From Gammaproteobacteria bacterium (GTDB lineage Bacteria > Pseudomonadota > Gammaproteobacteria > Pseudomonadales > Pseudohongiellaceae), in NCBI GenBank assembly GCA_008081045.1, contig VMDC01000010.1:27589-91588 (forward strand): a stretch of 64,000 nt of DNA. The letters run 5' to 3'. The first letter of the stretch is position 1. Every line of letters begins with the position of its first letter. Both the position numbers and the translations under genes were made by a program. The notes under the pieces were generated by a model. It ran no database searches. It saw only the letters and a program-made list of their open reading frames with translations, and was not told the origin of the DNA. This document shows, in pieces, positions 1 through 11,340 of the stretch.

Positions 1-572
1 CGCGCATCAGCAGCCACGCGGGGATCTGCTGTAAACAGACCCTCCTGATCGGTGAGAATAACCAGACCATCAGCATTAATCAGATTCGCCACAAGCGCCG
101 CCAGCGTGTCGTTATCACCGAAGCACAGCTCTGCCGTGGCGACCGTATCATTTTCATTAACCACCGGCATCGCACCCAGTTCCAGTAGCGTTTGCAGAGT
201 GCTACGGGCGTTGAGATAACGGGTACGATCAGACAGATCCTCGTGACTTAGCAAGATCTGGGCTGCACGCACCTCGTGCTCCATGAAGCAGCTTTCATAG
301 GCCTGAATAACCCCCATCTGCCCCACCGCGGCAGCAGCCTGCTGCAAATGAATCTCGCGAGGGCGCTCAGTCAGGCCCAGGCGGCTGACGCCTTCTGCCA
401 CCGCGCCACTGGACACGAGCACAAGTTGCATACCGGTCGCCTTGAGGCAGACCAGCTGTCTTGCCCAGTCTGCAATTGCCCTGCGGTCAAGCCCCAGCCC
501 GTCATTGGTAACCAGCGAGCTTCCGACTTTGACAACCCAGCGTTTGCCCTGAGTGAATTTATCCCTGTTCAT
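1..572 (-). CDS. proB: Glutamate 5-kinase, partial (runs off the window start)
   Basis: Reverse-strand translation [29 protein letters not shown]...[44 protein letters not shown] is typical of the amino-acid kinase ProB; it precedes obgE as commonly seen. Confidence 0.95.
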   Translation of the reverse strand, partial: MNRDKFTQGKRWVVKVGSSLVTNDGLGLDRRAIADWARQLVCLKATGMQLVLVSSGAVAEGVSRLGLTERPREIHLQQAAAAVGQMGVIQAYESCFMEHEVRAAQILLSHEDLSDRTRYLNARSTLQTLLELGAMPVVNENDTVATAELCFGDNDTLAALVANLINADGLVILTDQEGLFTADPRVAADA

Positions 573-602
573 GGCCTTTGTGTTCTGTGACTGCGCATGT
601 GC

Positions 603-1799
<1,197 letters not shown>

Positions 1800-1810
1800 T
1801 CAGCACAAAC

Positions 1811-1843
1811 AAAAAAGCCCCGTCGACTGACGGGGCTTTTCGG
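1811..1843. terminator. Bidirectional intrinsic terminator between rpmA and obgE
   Basis: aaaaaagccccgtcgactgacggggctttt: GC-rich hairpin flanked by A and T tracts. Confidence 0.7.
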
Positions 1844-1857
1844 AAACTGGTGACGTT

Positions 1858-2115
1858 TTAAGCCGTCTCGACGCTGACAAATTTCCGATTGTGCGGGCCC
1901 TTCTCAGCGAATCGAACCACGCCGTTCGCCTTGGCAAAGAGTGTGTGATCCTTGCCGCAACCCACGTTTTCACCCGGATGAAATTTGGTGCCCCGCTGTC
2001 GAACGATAATGTTCCCGGCTTTCACTTCCTGCCCGCCAAAAAGCTTGACGCCCAAGCGTTTGGATATGGAATCGCGACCGTTATTGGTACTACCGCCTGC
2101 CTTTTTATGTGCCAT
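1858..2115 (-). CDS. rpmA: 50S ribosomal protein L27
   Basis: [29 protein letters not shown]. Confidence 0.98.
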   Translation of the reverse strand: MAHKKAGGSTNNGRDSISKRLGVKLFGGQEVKAGNIIVRQRGTKFHPGENVGCGKDHTLFAKANGVVRFAEKGPHNRKFVSVETA

Positions 2116-2140
2116 GGTTCACTCCTGATCCCGTGTCAGC

Positions 2141-2452
2141 CTAGCCTTTGATGCCAGTGATTTTCACTTCGGTAAAACTCTGGCGGTGGCCCTGAGTTTT
2201 CTGAAAATGCTTACGCCGGTTGAATTTGACGATTTTTACCTTGCTGCCGCGGCCCTGTTTCAGTACTTCAGCAGTCACCTGACCACCTTCAACATAAGGC
2301 GTGCCAATTTTTACCGACTCCCCTTCGCCGACCATCAGAATCCGGTCGAAGGTGACTTCATCACCGGCACCAGCGTCCAGCTTCTCAAGCTGGAGTATCT
2401 CGCCTTCCGTCACTCGGTGCTGTTTGCCACCGCTTTCAATTACCGCGTACAT
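2141..2452 (-). CDS. rplU: 50S ribosomal protein L21
   Basis: [18 protein letters not shown]...[17 protein letters not shown]-type C-terminus ([22 protein letters not shown]). Confidence 0.98.
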   Translation of the reverse strand: MYAVIESGGKQHRVTEGEILQLEKLDAGAGDEVTFDRILMVGEGESVKIGTPYVEGGQVTAEVLKQGRGSKVKIVKFNRRKHFQKTQGHRQSFTEVKITGIKG

Positions 2453-2686
2453 AACTTTCTCCGATACCTGTCGGGAATGGAATCACCCATTTCCATAGGG
2501 GCCGGCATTTTACGGGATACCCCTGCCGGAGGCAAGCGCTATCGCATGCTATTTGCCTGCCCTGAGTTGCCCCAGAGCCCGCGAAATTGCTCGACTTGCA
2601 GCTTTGATGACTGTCTTGACAGTCTTCTTCAGGCTCCCTAGCATGCACCGGATTCTTCAAGCCAACCGTTTGACCTCACATACTTT

Positions 2687-3670
2687 TTGAAACGCGCCAT
2701 GTCCGAACAACTCAGATCAGTCGTCTCGGCCGATTTTAATGCGGTGAACCAGTTTGTTATCGACCAGCTCTACTCCGAAGTCGAACTGGTTGAAAGCATC
2801 GGCCACTATATAGTCGATGCCGGAGGAAAACGACTTCGCCCTTTGTTGGTGCTGTTGACTGCGAAAGCGTGCGGAATCAAGACAGACCAGCACATTTCGA
2901 TGGCTGCGGTGATCGAATTCATCCACACCGCAACCCTCCTGCACGATGACGTCGTGGATATGTCCACCCTGCGCCGCGGCAGACCAACCGTTAATGCCGC
3001 CTGGAACAATCCATCCAGCGTGCTTGTCGGAGATTTCATTTACTCACGGGCATTTCAGGTGCTGGTCAGCATTGGCAATCTGAGCATCATGGAAATCATG
3101 GCCAACACCACCAACAAAATTGCTGAAGGTGAGGTTCTGCAATTGCTGGCGAAATCCAACCCGCAACCTACTGAGCGTGACTACATGCGCGTCATTGAAA
3201 ACAAAACCGCGATTCTGTTTAAAGCAGCAGCTGAATGTGGCGCGATACTGGCCAACGCAGAGGCGGCGACCGCCGAAGCTTTGGGTCGCTTCGGGATGCA
3301 TATCGGCACGGCCTTTCAACTGATCGATGACGTCCTCGATTATCAGGGTGAAGCTGAAGCCATGGGCAAAAACCTGGGAGATGATCTCGCCGAGGGAAAA
3401 TCGACCCTGCCACTGCTGTTTGCGATGACCCACTGCCCGGCTGACGAACAGGCGCTCATCAAGGCATGCCTGGCTGCAGAATCGCCTGACGCTGAACAAC
3501 TGCACCAGGTGATTGAGATCGTACTCAAGTCAGGGGGTATTGCCTATACGCTGGACAGAGCCGAACAACAGGCGACACAGGCCAAAGCCTGCTTGTCCTT
3601 CTTGCCGGATTCCCGGTATCGCGAGACGCTCGACCAGATGGTCGACTTCGCCCTGCGGCGAAGCAGCTGA
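2687..3670 (+). CDS. ispB: Octaprenyl/polyprenyl diphosphate synthase
   Basis: Polyprenyl synthase motifs LLHDDVVD and LIDDVLDYQG; divergent from rplU-rpmA, a conserved arrangement. Start may be 2699. Confidence 0.95.
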   Translation: MKRAMSEQLRSVVSADFNAVNQFVIDQLYSEVELVESIGHYIVDAGGKRLRPLLVLLTAKACGIKTDQHISMAAVIEFIHTATLLHDDVVDMSTLRRGRPTVNAAWNNPSSVLVGDFIYSRAFQVLVSIGNLSIMEIMANTTNKIAEGEVLQLLAKSNPQPTERDYMRVIENKTAILFKAAAECGAILANAEAATAEALGRFGMHIGTAFQLIDDVLDYQGEAEAMGKNLGDDLAEGKSTLPLLFAMTHCPADEQALIKACLAAESPDAEQLHQVIEIVLKSGGIAYTLDRAEQQATQAKACLSFLPDSRYRETLDQMVDFALRRSS

Positions 3671-3719
3671 TAAAACCGAGGAAACCATTTGTCGGACTGT
3701 TGCACCAAGGACACTTCTC

Positions 3720-4298
3720 ATGACTCGCCTTAAATACAGCCTTTTATTGCCCTTAATCGCGATCCTGATCAACTGCACGGCCACGGGCCTCGGAGACGCA
3801 AGCCTCGAACAGCGCCGCCAGAACGTGCTGACTATGCGCCAAGAGGTGCTGGCTGAGCTCTACGGACTCAAGCCTGATACCAGAGTGCAGATCGACAGCG
3901 CTGCAGGTTACGCCGTATTCACCAATGCCAACGTCAATCTGATCCTGGCGAGTTTCGGCGGCGGACTGGGCGTCGTCAGGGACAACGAAACCGGTGTAGA
4001 AACTTTCATGCGAATGGGCGAGGTCGGGATTGGTCTGGGCGCAGGCATCAAAGATTTCAGAGCGGTTTTTGTATTCCATGACCGCGCAGCACTCGAGCGC
4101 TTTCTGGACGTCGGCATTTCAATTGGTGGACAAGCTGACGCTGCGGCAAAAGCTGGTGATCTGGGGGCCGCAGTTGGCGGCGAAGCTATCGTAGACAATG
4201 TTACAGTCTATCAGATGACACAGTCTGGCCTGGCCTTACAGGCGACCATCAAGGGCACGCGATACTGGCGCGACCCGCAACTCAACGCGGGCTCCTAA
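3720..4298 (+). CDS. SYLF/YSC84-domain putative lipoprotein
   Basis: MTRLKYSLLLPLIAILINCTATG (lipobox-like) followed by GYAVFTNANVNLILASFGGGLGVVRDN..., typical of SYLF/YSC84 proteins. Confidence 0.7.
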   Translation: MTRLKYSLLLPLIAILINCTATGLGDASLEQRRQNVLTMRQEVLAELYGLKPDTRVQIDSAAGYAVFTNANVNLILASFGGGLGVVRDNETGVETFMRMGEVGIGLGAGIKDFRAVFVFHDRAALERFLDVGISIGGQADAAAKAGDLGAAVGGEAIVDNVTVYQMTQSGLALQATIKGTRYWRDPQLNAGS

Positions 4299-4329
4299 GC
4301 GAGAGTCTGTCGGAAATGATGACAGACGC

Positions 4330-5538
4330 TCACCAGGGCTGATTGTTGAACTGGTCCAGCCTGATCGTGCTTCCGGCCCGGCCTTCGCCGATAATCCCTG
4401 ATGAATCAATCAAACGCAGCTTATCTGAACTCGGCTGATAGATCGCTGCATCGCTTACCAGCACCGCTTCGGCTCTTTGCCGCAGCTCTGCGGCTCTGAG
4501 CTCTTCACCCATTTCGACATGCACCTGTGCCAGCGCGCTGTAAAAATCCGGTTCAGTTTCTTTCAGCCGCAGGGCATTTAAAAATGAATCCCGCGCGAGC
4601 AAGAAATCCTTTGCTTCGAGGGCCATCTGTCCCCTTCCGAAATGGTAATAAGGATTTCGCTCATTGAATTGCTGGATAGCCAGCTCATATTGCTCCGCGG
4701 TATCCAGCGCGCCGGCATTTCGATAGTGCTTGGCCAGATTATTTACCGCCGTGGCATTATCGTTTTCGTGCCAGAAGGCCATGTGGTAGCTGTATTCAGC
4801 CAGCTCAGCCTCTCCCGCGCGATTATAGGCAGCTCCGATGTTATTCCAGGCAATGGCCAGGTCGGGCTGCAGAAACAGCGCATTTTTAAAATATTCCAGC
4901 GCTGACTCCAACTCTTCAGACACCAGCGCTTCAGCGCCCAGATTGTTGAAGAACAGCGCCCGCGCGTGAAGATCACTGACAGTTTTAGCGGTCAGCTGTT
5001 GGAGTTGAATTTCAGGCGTGAAATCCACGATGTATTTACGTTTGTAACCCAGGCTGCCTGAGGCATTAATATGGCGACTCAGAATCAGCAGCTCACCTCG
5101 CTTATCCCATTCAGGCCTGACCGCGACCGTTTGAAACGCCGCGTCGATGCCGGCATAGCGCGCCATGGCGATATACAAATTCATCACCGAAAGACAATTT
5201 CCCCGGCGGGATCTGAACACCTCATCGGCTGTGAGAGTCTGGGATTCGGAGTACTGAAGATTCAGATAGCGCTCGTTGAACAACAGGGTCTGTATCTTGG
5301 CAATGCGCAGCGCGGGACTGTCATTCTTCGCGATCAGCCTATCGAGCATCCCTGTGATGTCAGCGCTGATGTAGAGGGGATCAATTTCAGGATAGGCATC
5401 GGTGGTCTGGGAAATTATCTCGGCTTCGAGTTGCCGGTCCCTGACAAATCCGGTTTCGAGATCAATGCTCGAACAGGCCGTTGAAAGCATGCCAACAGCA
5501 AAAAGCCAGAGCAGTCGTTGAACACCACGGGTTGCCAT
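4330..5538 (-). CDS. Lipoprotein with transglutaminase-like region and TPR repeats
   Basis: MATRGVQRLLWLFAVGMLSTACSS lipobox; RSRRGNCLSVMNLYIAMARYAGIDA transglutaminase-like Cys region; TPR units (AIAWNNIGAAYNRAGEAELAEYSYHMA). The ORF extends to 5739 but the lipoprotein start at 5538 is preferred. Confidence 0.75.
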   Translation of the reverse strand: MATRGVQRLLWLFAVGMLSTACSSIDLETGFVRDRQLEAEIISQTTDAYPEIDPLYISADITGMLDRLIAKNDSPALRIAKIQTLLFNERYLNLQYSESQTLTADEVFRSRRGNCLSVMNLYIAMARYAGIDAAFQTVAVRPEWDKRGELLILSRHINASGSLGYKRKYIVDFTPEIQLQQLTAKTVSDLHARALFFNNLGAEALVSEELESALEYFKNALFLQPDLAIAWNNIGAAYNRAGEAELAEYSYHMAFWHENDNATAVNNLAKHYRNAGALDTAEQYELAIQQFNERNPYYHFGRGQMALEAKDFLLARDSFLNALRLKETEPDFYSALAQVHVEMGEELRAAELRQRAEAVLVSDAAIYQPSSDKLRLIDSSGIIGEGRAGSTIRLDQFNNQPW

Positions 5539-5735
5539 CTGTACCTTAAATCTTTGCAGCGCCCTGCGCGGCACGAGACGAAAGCGCTGTGCCCGACCAG
5601 CATCAGGAGAAGCCCTGAGAGTCCGCTGAGTAAAATGTCTGTAAGAAGCCGTTACGCAGTAGCTCTTCAAGAAACCAACCCCAGTCGCGAACTGATTCTG
5701 TTTCATGTTGCTACGTTCATGCCCGGCGTGACTAA

Positions 5736-7394
5736 TCACATCCCGGGGTAACTGGGGCCACCCCCGCCCTCAGGCACGACCCAGGTAATGTTCTGGGAAG
5801 GATCCTTGATGTCACAGGTTTTGCAGTGAACACAATTCTGAGAATTGATCTGAAAGCGTTTGCCACCTTCCGCTTCCTCAACGACCTCGTAGACGCCGGC
5901 TGGGCAGTAACGCTGTGCAGGCTCATCGTATTTCGGCAGGTTTACCTCCAGCGGAACGGAGACATCCGCGAGGCGCAAATGACAGGGCTGATCCTCAGCG
6001 TGATTCGTATTGGACAGAAATACCGATGACAGCTTATCAAAGGTGATCACTCCATCCGGTTTCGGATAGTCAATGCGGGGACTGTCTGACGCCAATCTGA
6101 GTTGCGCGTGGTCTTCCGTTCTGTCACGCACCGTGAAAGGAAACTTACCGAAGAAGATATTCTGCTCAACAAAGGCAAGGGCACTTCCCAGCCAGAATCC
6201 GAACTTGTGAAATCCTGCGCTGAAATTCCGGGTCTGGTGTAATTCGCGGTACAGATCGGAGTTTTTGAATCTGGCTGTATATTCACTGATTTCAGCAGCA
6301 GAATCTTCTGACCCCAACGCCTCAAACAGGGATTCAGCCGCCAATATACCCGACCACATGGCGGTATGACTGCCTTTGATTTTAGCGGCATTCAGAGTGC
6401 CGGCGTCGCAACCGATCAGCAGGCCGCCCGGGAAAGTCATCTTCGGCAGTGAATTCAAGCCGCCTTTGATGATCGCCCGCGCGCCGTAGCTCAGGCGCTT
6501 ACCGCCTTCGAGATACTGCCTGATCACCGGATGCTGTTTGTACTTCTGAAACTCATCGAATGGGCTGATATGCGGGTTGCTGTAGCCCAGATCGACAATA
6601 AGCCCGAGCGACACCTGATTGCCTTGTGTGTGATACAAGAATCCGCCGCTGCTCCCGGCATAGGAATCACCGATCATCGGATAACCGGCGGTGTGGACCA
6701 CTAACCCCTCTTCGTGCTTCTCTTCCGGTATTTCCCACACCTCTTTAATGCCGATACCGTAATGTTGTGGATCTGAGTGCTCATCAAGGCGGTAGCGCGC
6801 AATGAGCTCTTTACCCAGATGCCCCCGGCAACCTTCGGCAAAAATGGTGTACTTGGCGTGGAATTCAAAACCGGGCTCGAAGGACGCTTTCTGCTCACCG
6901 TCGGCAGAAACCCCCATATCGCCGGTGGCAACCCCTTTAACGCTTCCGTCTTCATGGTAGAGGATTTCAGCGGCCGCAAAACCCGGAAACACCTCAGCAC
7001 CCAGCTCCATCGCCTGCTCACCCAGCCAGGCACACAAATTTCCGAGGGAGATGATGTAGTTGCCATGGTTGTCCATGGTTCGGGGAACCAGTGGACCCGG
7101 AAACTTAAAGGACGATTCGCTGCCGCCGAGGTAATAGATCTCATCCTTGGTGACGGCTGTTTGCAGGGGAGCGCCCCGCTCTTTCCAATCCGGAAACAAC
7201 TCCGTCAGCGCGCTGGGTTCGAAAACTGCTCCGGAGAGGATATGAGCGCCAATTTCTGAGCCTTTTTCCAGCACACAAACCGTTAACTCACGTTCACCGG
7301 CCTGCGCCAGCTGCAGCAATTTACAGGCAGTCGCAAGACCTGCCGGACCGGCCCCTACAATGACTACGTCAACTTCCATTGATTCACGTTGCAT
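5736..7394 (-). CDS. Electron transfer flavoprotein-ubiquinone oxidoreductase
   Basis: VDVVIVGAGPAGLATACKL FAD motif; C-terminal CPAGVYEV...QINSQNCVHCKTCDIKDPSQNITWVVPEGGGGPSYPGM Fe-S domain. Confidence 0.97.
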   Translation of the reverse strand: MQRESMEVDVVIVGAGPAGLATACKLLQLAQAGERELTVCVLEKGSEIGAHILSGAVFEPSALTELFPDWKERGAPLQTAVTKDEIYYLGGSESSFKFPGPLVPRTMDNHGNYIISLGNLCAWLGEQAMELGAEVFPGFAAAEILYHEDGSVKGVATGDMGVSADGEQKASFEPGFEFHAKYTIFAEGCRGHLGKELIARYRLDEHSDPQHYGIGIKEVWEIPEEKHEEGLVVHTAGYPMIGDSYAGSSGGFLYHTQGNQVSLGLIVDLGYSNPHISPFDEFQKYKQHPVIRQYLEGGKRLSYGARAIIKGGLNSLPKMTFPGGLLIGCDAGTLNAAKIKGSHTAMWSGILAAESLFEALGSEDSAAEISEYTARFKNSDLYRELHQTRNFSAGFHKFGFWLGSALAFVEQNIFFGKFPFTVRDRTEDHAQLRLASDSPRIDYPKPDGVITFDKLSSVFLSNTNHAEDQPCHLRLADVSVPLEVNLPKYDEPAQRYCPAGVYEVVEEAEGGKRFQINSQNCVHCKTCDIKDPSQNITWVVPEGGGGPSYPGM

Positions 7395-7659
7395 GATGTT
7401 CCTCAATCGCACTTTGGGAATACTTCAGACGGGCAATGACCGGTAGCATTCATCAGAACACCCCGGCCGGGCCGCTGCCATTTCAGGGACAATTATCCCT
7501 TTTTCGGGAATTGCCCGCAAACGACGCCCGACGTTTCGGGCCGGGGCATGGGTCTGGCCAACGCAGCTGCATCCGACGCTCAAGGAACAAACCCGTGACG
7601 ATTTTCAGCAAAGCGGACAGCCGGAAGAACACAGGGCTACGGAACACCCGGGGAATGGC

Positions 7660-8403
7660 TTACCCGCGCTTGGTAAAAATCATCATGTGCTGCCAGGGCA
7701 AAAAATCGAGAGTCTCTGTCCATTCCAGACCGAAGACACTCATTTCTTTGACAACCTGCTCTTCGGTCATCTTATGTAAAGGACGGATCGGCACGGAGGG
7801 GTCCTCGCCCCGATATTCGAGGAGGAAAATCCGGCCACCCGGACGCAGCGCCTGATAAATGCCATTGATCATTTCAAAGGGATGGGAAAATTCGTGGTAG
7901 GCATCTACCATGATTGCTGCGTCAATGGATTCAGCCGGCAAATTAGGATCATCGATCTCACCGAGCACTCCCTCAACGTTCTCGATGCGGTTTTGCGCTT
8001 TCTGCTGCTCGATGAGCTGCAGCATTTCTGGCTGAATGTCTACCGACAGCACCTTACCCTCCGGTACCAGAGCCGCAATGCGAAATGAAAAGTAGCCGGA
8101 CCCGGCGCCGATGTCAGCGACCACATCGTCGGCTGCAAGCCCCATGTTCGCCACAACCTGATCCGGCATTTCCTCCTGAATCCGGCTCGGCCGGTTCAGC
8201 CACTGCGCAGCCTGATGCCCCATGACGAATGAAATCTCCCGCCCCATGTAAAACTTACCGATGCCGGTCGTTCTGCGTTCGGGGGCAACTTCATAGCCCG
8301 GATGGACAATATCCTGAGCAAGCGCCGGACCGGCCAACAAGCACCAAGTCACTGAAGCCAACAGGAAGGGAATTTTGCAAACGCGTGAATAATACTGAGT
8401 CAT
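7660..8403 (-). CDS. Class I SAM-dependent methyltransferase with N-terminal signal peptide
   Basis: MTQYYSRVCKIPFLLASVTWCLLAGPALAQ signal; SAM motif VVADIGAGSGYFSFRIA. Confidence 0.85.
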   Translation of the reverse strand: MTQYYSRVCKIPFLLASVTWCLLAGPALAQDIVHPGYEVAPERRTTGIGKFYMGREISFVMGHQAAQWLNRPSRIQEEMPDQVVANMGLAADDVVADIGAGSGYFSFRIAALVPEGKVLSVDIQPEMLQLIEQQKAQNRIENVEGVLGEIDDPNLPAESIDAAIMVDAYHEFSHPFEMINGIYQALRPGGRIFLLEYRGEDPSVPIRPLHKMTEEQVVKEMSVFGLEWTETLDFLPWQHMMIFTKRG

Positions 8404-8744
8404 TGAATGGTCTCGAATTGTTTGAGTCACAGAGCCCGCGGCATATTTTGCCCCGTCAGCGGACAGCCGGCGATCCACTCGCACCTTTGCCCGTGCTGCC
8501 TCATCTGTTGGGGACGCGATGACAGCGGCGTTCGTGGAATTACCGGATGGCGCCTCGCCCAGAGTATACCGCACCCCTGCCGGGCTCAAGGACCTGCAGC
8601 AACTCCCTATTCAACAGGACGCTGAGCTGGATAATCGCTGGCAACCCGCGCGGGTCAGGCTGAACAGGCTCTTGTGGTAGACTCAGCTTTCCCGGCGGAT
8701 TACCAGTTGTCCGTTGCTTCAGTTTTTCAACAGGAAATAAGCAC

Positions 8745-9929
8745 ATGAGCAAAGTGTTAGAAGGCATCAGGGTGTTAGACTTCGGGCGCTATATCGCGGG
8801 CCCTTACTGCGCGACACTCCTGGCAGATCTTGGTGCCGACGTCATCCGCATCGAAAAAGTTGACGGCTCGGAAGACCGCTTCGTCTCTCCGGTCACTGAC
8901 ACCGGCGATGGCGCCATGTTTCTGCAGCTCGGGCGCAACAAGCGGGGCCTGACGCTGAACCCGATGAAACCTGAGGGGCGCGAAATTGTGAAGAAACTGG
9001 TTGCGACGGCCGATGTGGTCGTCGCCAATCTACCGCCTGACACTCTGAGCGCTATGGGGCTGGACTACGAAAGTCTGACCCAGATCAAACCCGACATTAT
9101 CCTGACCATGATTTCCGCTTTTGGCCGCGGCGGCCCCTACTCGAATCGAGTCGGTTTCGACGGGCTCGGACAGGCCATGTCGGGGAATATGTATATGTCA
9201 GGCACACCCGACCAGCCGGTCAAAGCCTATGCGCCGTTCATCGATTTTGGTACTGCCAGTCTGTCTGCCTTTGGCACGCTCGCAGCGCTTTACGAGCGAC
9301 AGAAGACCGGCAAGGGTCAGATTGTGGAAGGAGCGCTGTTCAATACTGCCCTGACGATGATGAACGCGACTGCGATCGAACAGCAGGCGCTTCAGGTTAA
9401 CCGGACGGCGACCCTTAATCGCTCCCAAACCTCGGCCCCGGCTGATACTTTCCAGACAAAAGACGGGTGGGTTCTGGTACAGACTGTGGGTGGCCCGCTG
9501 TTCAAACGCTGGGCGGAACTGATGGGAGAAGACCATTGGCTGGAAGATCCCCGGTTTAAAGACGACATCAGCCGCGGGGACAACGGCGAAATCATCAGCA
9601 ACAGGCTGGCCTTGTGGTGTGCTGAGCGCACAACTGACGAGGTGCTTCAGGAAATGGAAACCGCCAGAATCCCCGCAGGACCGATACTCTCGCCTCAGGA
9701 TGTTCTGAATGACCCTCATATTGCCGCCAAGGGCCTGTTTCAGCCAGTTGAATTTCCTGGCCTGCCCAATGCTGCCCCAATCATGCAGACGCCTGTGGAG
9801 CTTTCGGACACCCCCGGTGAAATACGCCACCGGGCTCCGACCCTCGGCGAACATACTGAAGCCATTTTGCAGGATCTGGGCTACACGGAGACCGAAATCG
9901 CAGATTACCGTGCCCAGAGAATTGTCTGA
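8745..9929 (+). CDS. CaiB/BaiF family (class III) CoA-transferase
   Basis: LEGIRVLDFGRYIAGPYCATLLADLGADVIRIEKVDGSEDR. Confidence 0.95.
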   Translation: MSKVLEGIRVLDFGRYIAGPYCATLLADLGADVIRIEKVDGSEDRFVSPVTDTGDGAMFLQLGRNKRGLTLNPMKPEGREIVKKLVATADVVVANLPPDTLSAMGLDYESLTQIKPDIILTMISAFGRGGPYSNRVGFDGLGQAMSGNMYMSGTPDQPVKAYAPFIDFGTASLSAFGTLAALYERQKTGKGQIVEGALFNTALTMMNATAIEQQALQVNRTATLNRSQTSAPADTFQTKDGWVLVQTVGGPLFKRWAELMGEDHWLEDPRFKDDISRGDNGEIISNRLALWCAERTTDEVLQEMETARIPAGPILSPQDVLNDPHIAAKGLFQPVEFPGLPNAAPIMQTPVELSDTPGEIRHRAPTLGEHTEAILQDLGYTETEIADYRAQRIV

Positions 9930-9998
9930 CAGCAGACTCATGCAGCCCTCAGTCAGCGCAACATCTGGCGGGCTGGACAGACTGAACTGGAGAACACC

Positions 9999-11249
9999 AT
10001 GCTGAAACCGAATCGCAAAAGCAGCCGCCGGGACTTTCTGAAGAAAGGCTCGGCAGTTGTGGCCGCCATGGGAGCAACTCCCAGAGCACTGAACGCACAA
10101 ACAATGGACGAGGAAGCATTCTGGCTTCAGGTTCGCAGCCAGTTCGCCTTTACAGAAAACGCAGTACCCATGAACGCAGCGAACCTTTGTCCGTCCTTTC
10201 GCGCCGTCACCGATAGCGTCGAGCATTTTACTGCCGACATTGACCGGGACTGCTCTTTCAACAACAGAGCCAAGTACAGCGATTTACTTGAACGCTGCCG
10301 CAGCAGAATCGCCTCCCAACTGAATGTCTCCGCTGACGAAATCGCTCTGGTGAGAAATACCAGCGAAGCCAACAACATGATCAACAACGGGCTGCCGCTG
10401 GAGGCCGGCGACGAGGTATTGCTCTGGGATCAGAATCACCCCACCAACAACGTGGCCTGGGATGTGCGCGCCGGGCGCTTCGGACTTTCCGTCAAGAGGG
10501 TCAGCACCCCGGCCGCGCCCTCGGGCGTGCAGGAGCTGCTGGAGGCTTTTACCCGGGAGTTTGGACCCAACACACGGGTGCTGGCGATCACGCAGATTTC
10601 CAATGTCAGCGGTATCCGCTTACCTGTCGCCGAACTGGTCTCAGCAGCACATGATCGCGGAATTCACGTTCATGTGGACGGCGCTCAGTCCTGGGGAGCG
10701 CTGAATCTGGATCTGACGGCCCTGGGTGTCGATTCGTTCAGCGCGAGTGCGCACAAGTGGTACATGGGACCAAGAGAGGTTGGACTGCTCTTCGTCAAAT
10801 CAGAGCACATCGCGAAAATCTGGCCAAGCGTTATCGCTCCCGGATGGGGCAGTGACAGCGAAACCGATCTGATTGGCGCAAGGAAATTTGAATCGCTCGG
10901 TCAACGGGACGATGCGGCGCTGGCGGCACTGGGCACCGCCGCTGAGCTTCACGATCAGATCGGACCGGGGCGAATCGAAGCGCGCATCAGGTTTCTCGCG
11001 CAGCGCCTCAAGCAGGGGCTTGTGCAGGCCAATCTGGAACTGGTGACCCCGCTGACAGAACAGCTCAGTCATGGCGTCTGTATTACCCGGGTCGCTGGCA
11101 ACCGGGGTGGCGAGATCAGCAACAAACTCTATTCAGACCATGGCATTGCCGCCGCAGCTACCGGAGGACTGCGATTGTGCCCGACGATCTACAACACCAC
11201 CGGGCATATAGATCGTGCCATTGAGGGCATGAAAACGCTGCTGGCCTGA
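9999..11249 (+). CDS. Class V PLP-dependent aminotransferase with Tat signal
   Basis: Twin-arginine SRRDFLKKGSAVVAAMG; HVDGAQSWGALNLDLTALGVDSFSASAHKWYMGPREVG PLP-Lys motif. Confidence 0.88.
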   Translation: MLKPNRKSSRRDFLKKGSAVVAAMGATPRALNAQTMDEEAFWLQVRSQFAFTENAVPMNAANLCPSFRAVTDSVEHFTADIDRDCSFNNRAKYSDLLERCRSRIASQLNVSADEIALVRNTSEANNMINNGLPLEAGDEVLLWDQNHPTNNVAWDVRAGRFGLSVKRVSTPAAPSGVQELLEAFTREFGPNTRVLAITQISNVSGIRLPVAELVSAAHDRGIHVHVDGAQSWGALNLDLTALGVDSFSASAHKWYMGPREVGLLFVKSEHIAKIWPSVIAPGWGSDSETDLIGARKFESLGQRDDAALAALGTAAELHDQIGPGRIEARIRFLAQRLKQGLVQANLELVTPLTEQLSHGVCITRVAGNRGGEISNKLYSDHGIAAAATGGLRLCPTIYNTTGHIDRAIEGMKTLLA

Positions 11250-11340
11250 TTTCGCTTTTCGGGTCAGCTGCGCAATCACGTCAGGATCACTAATCCTGAC
11301 GATTTACCGACCCTGATTCAGCGGCCCTGTTTCTTCAGCC

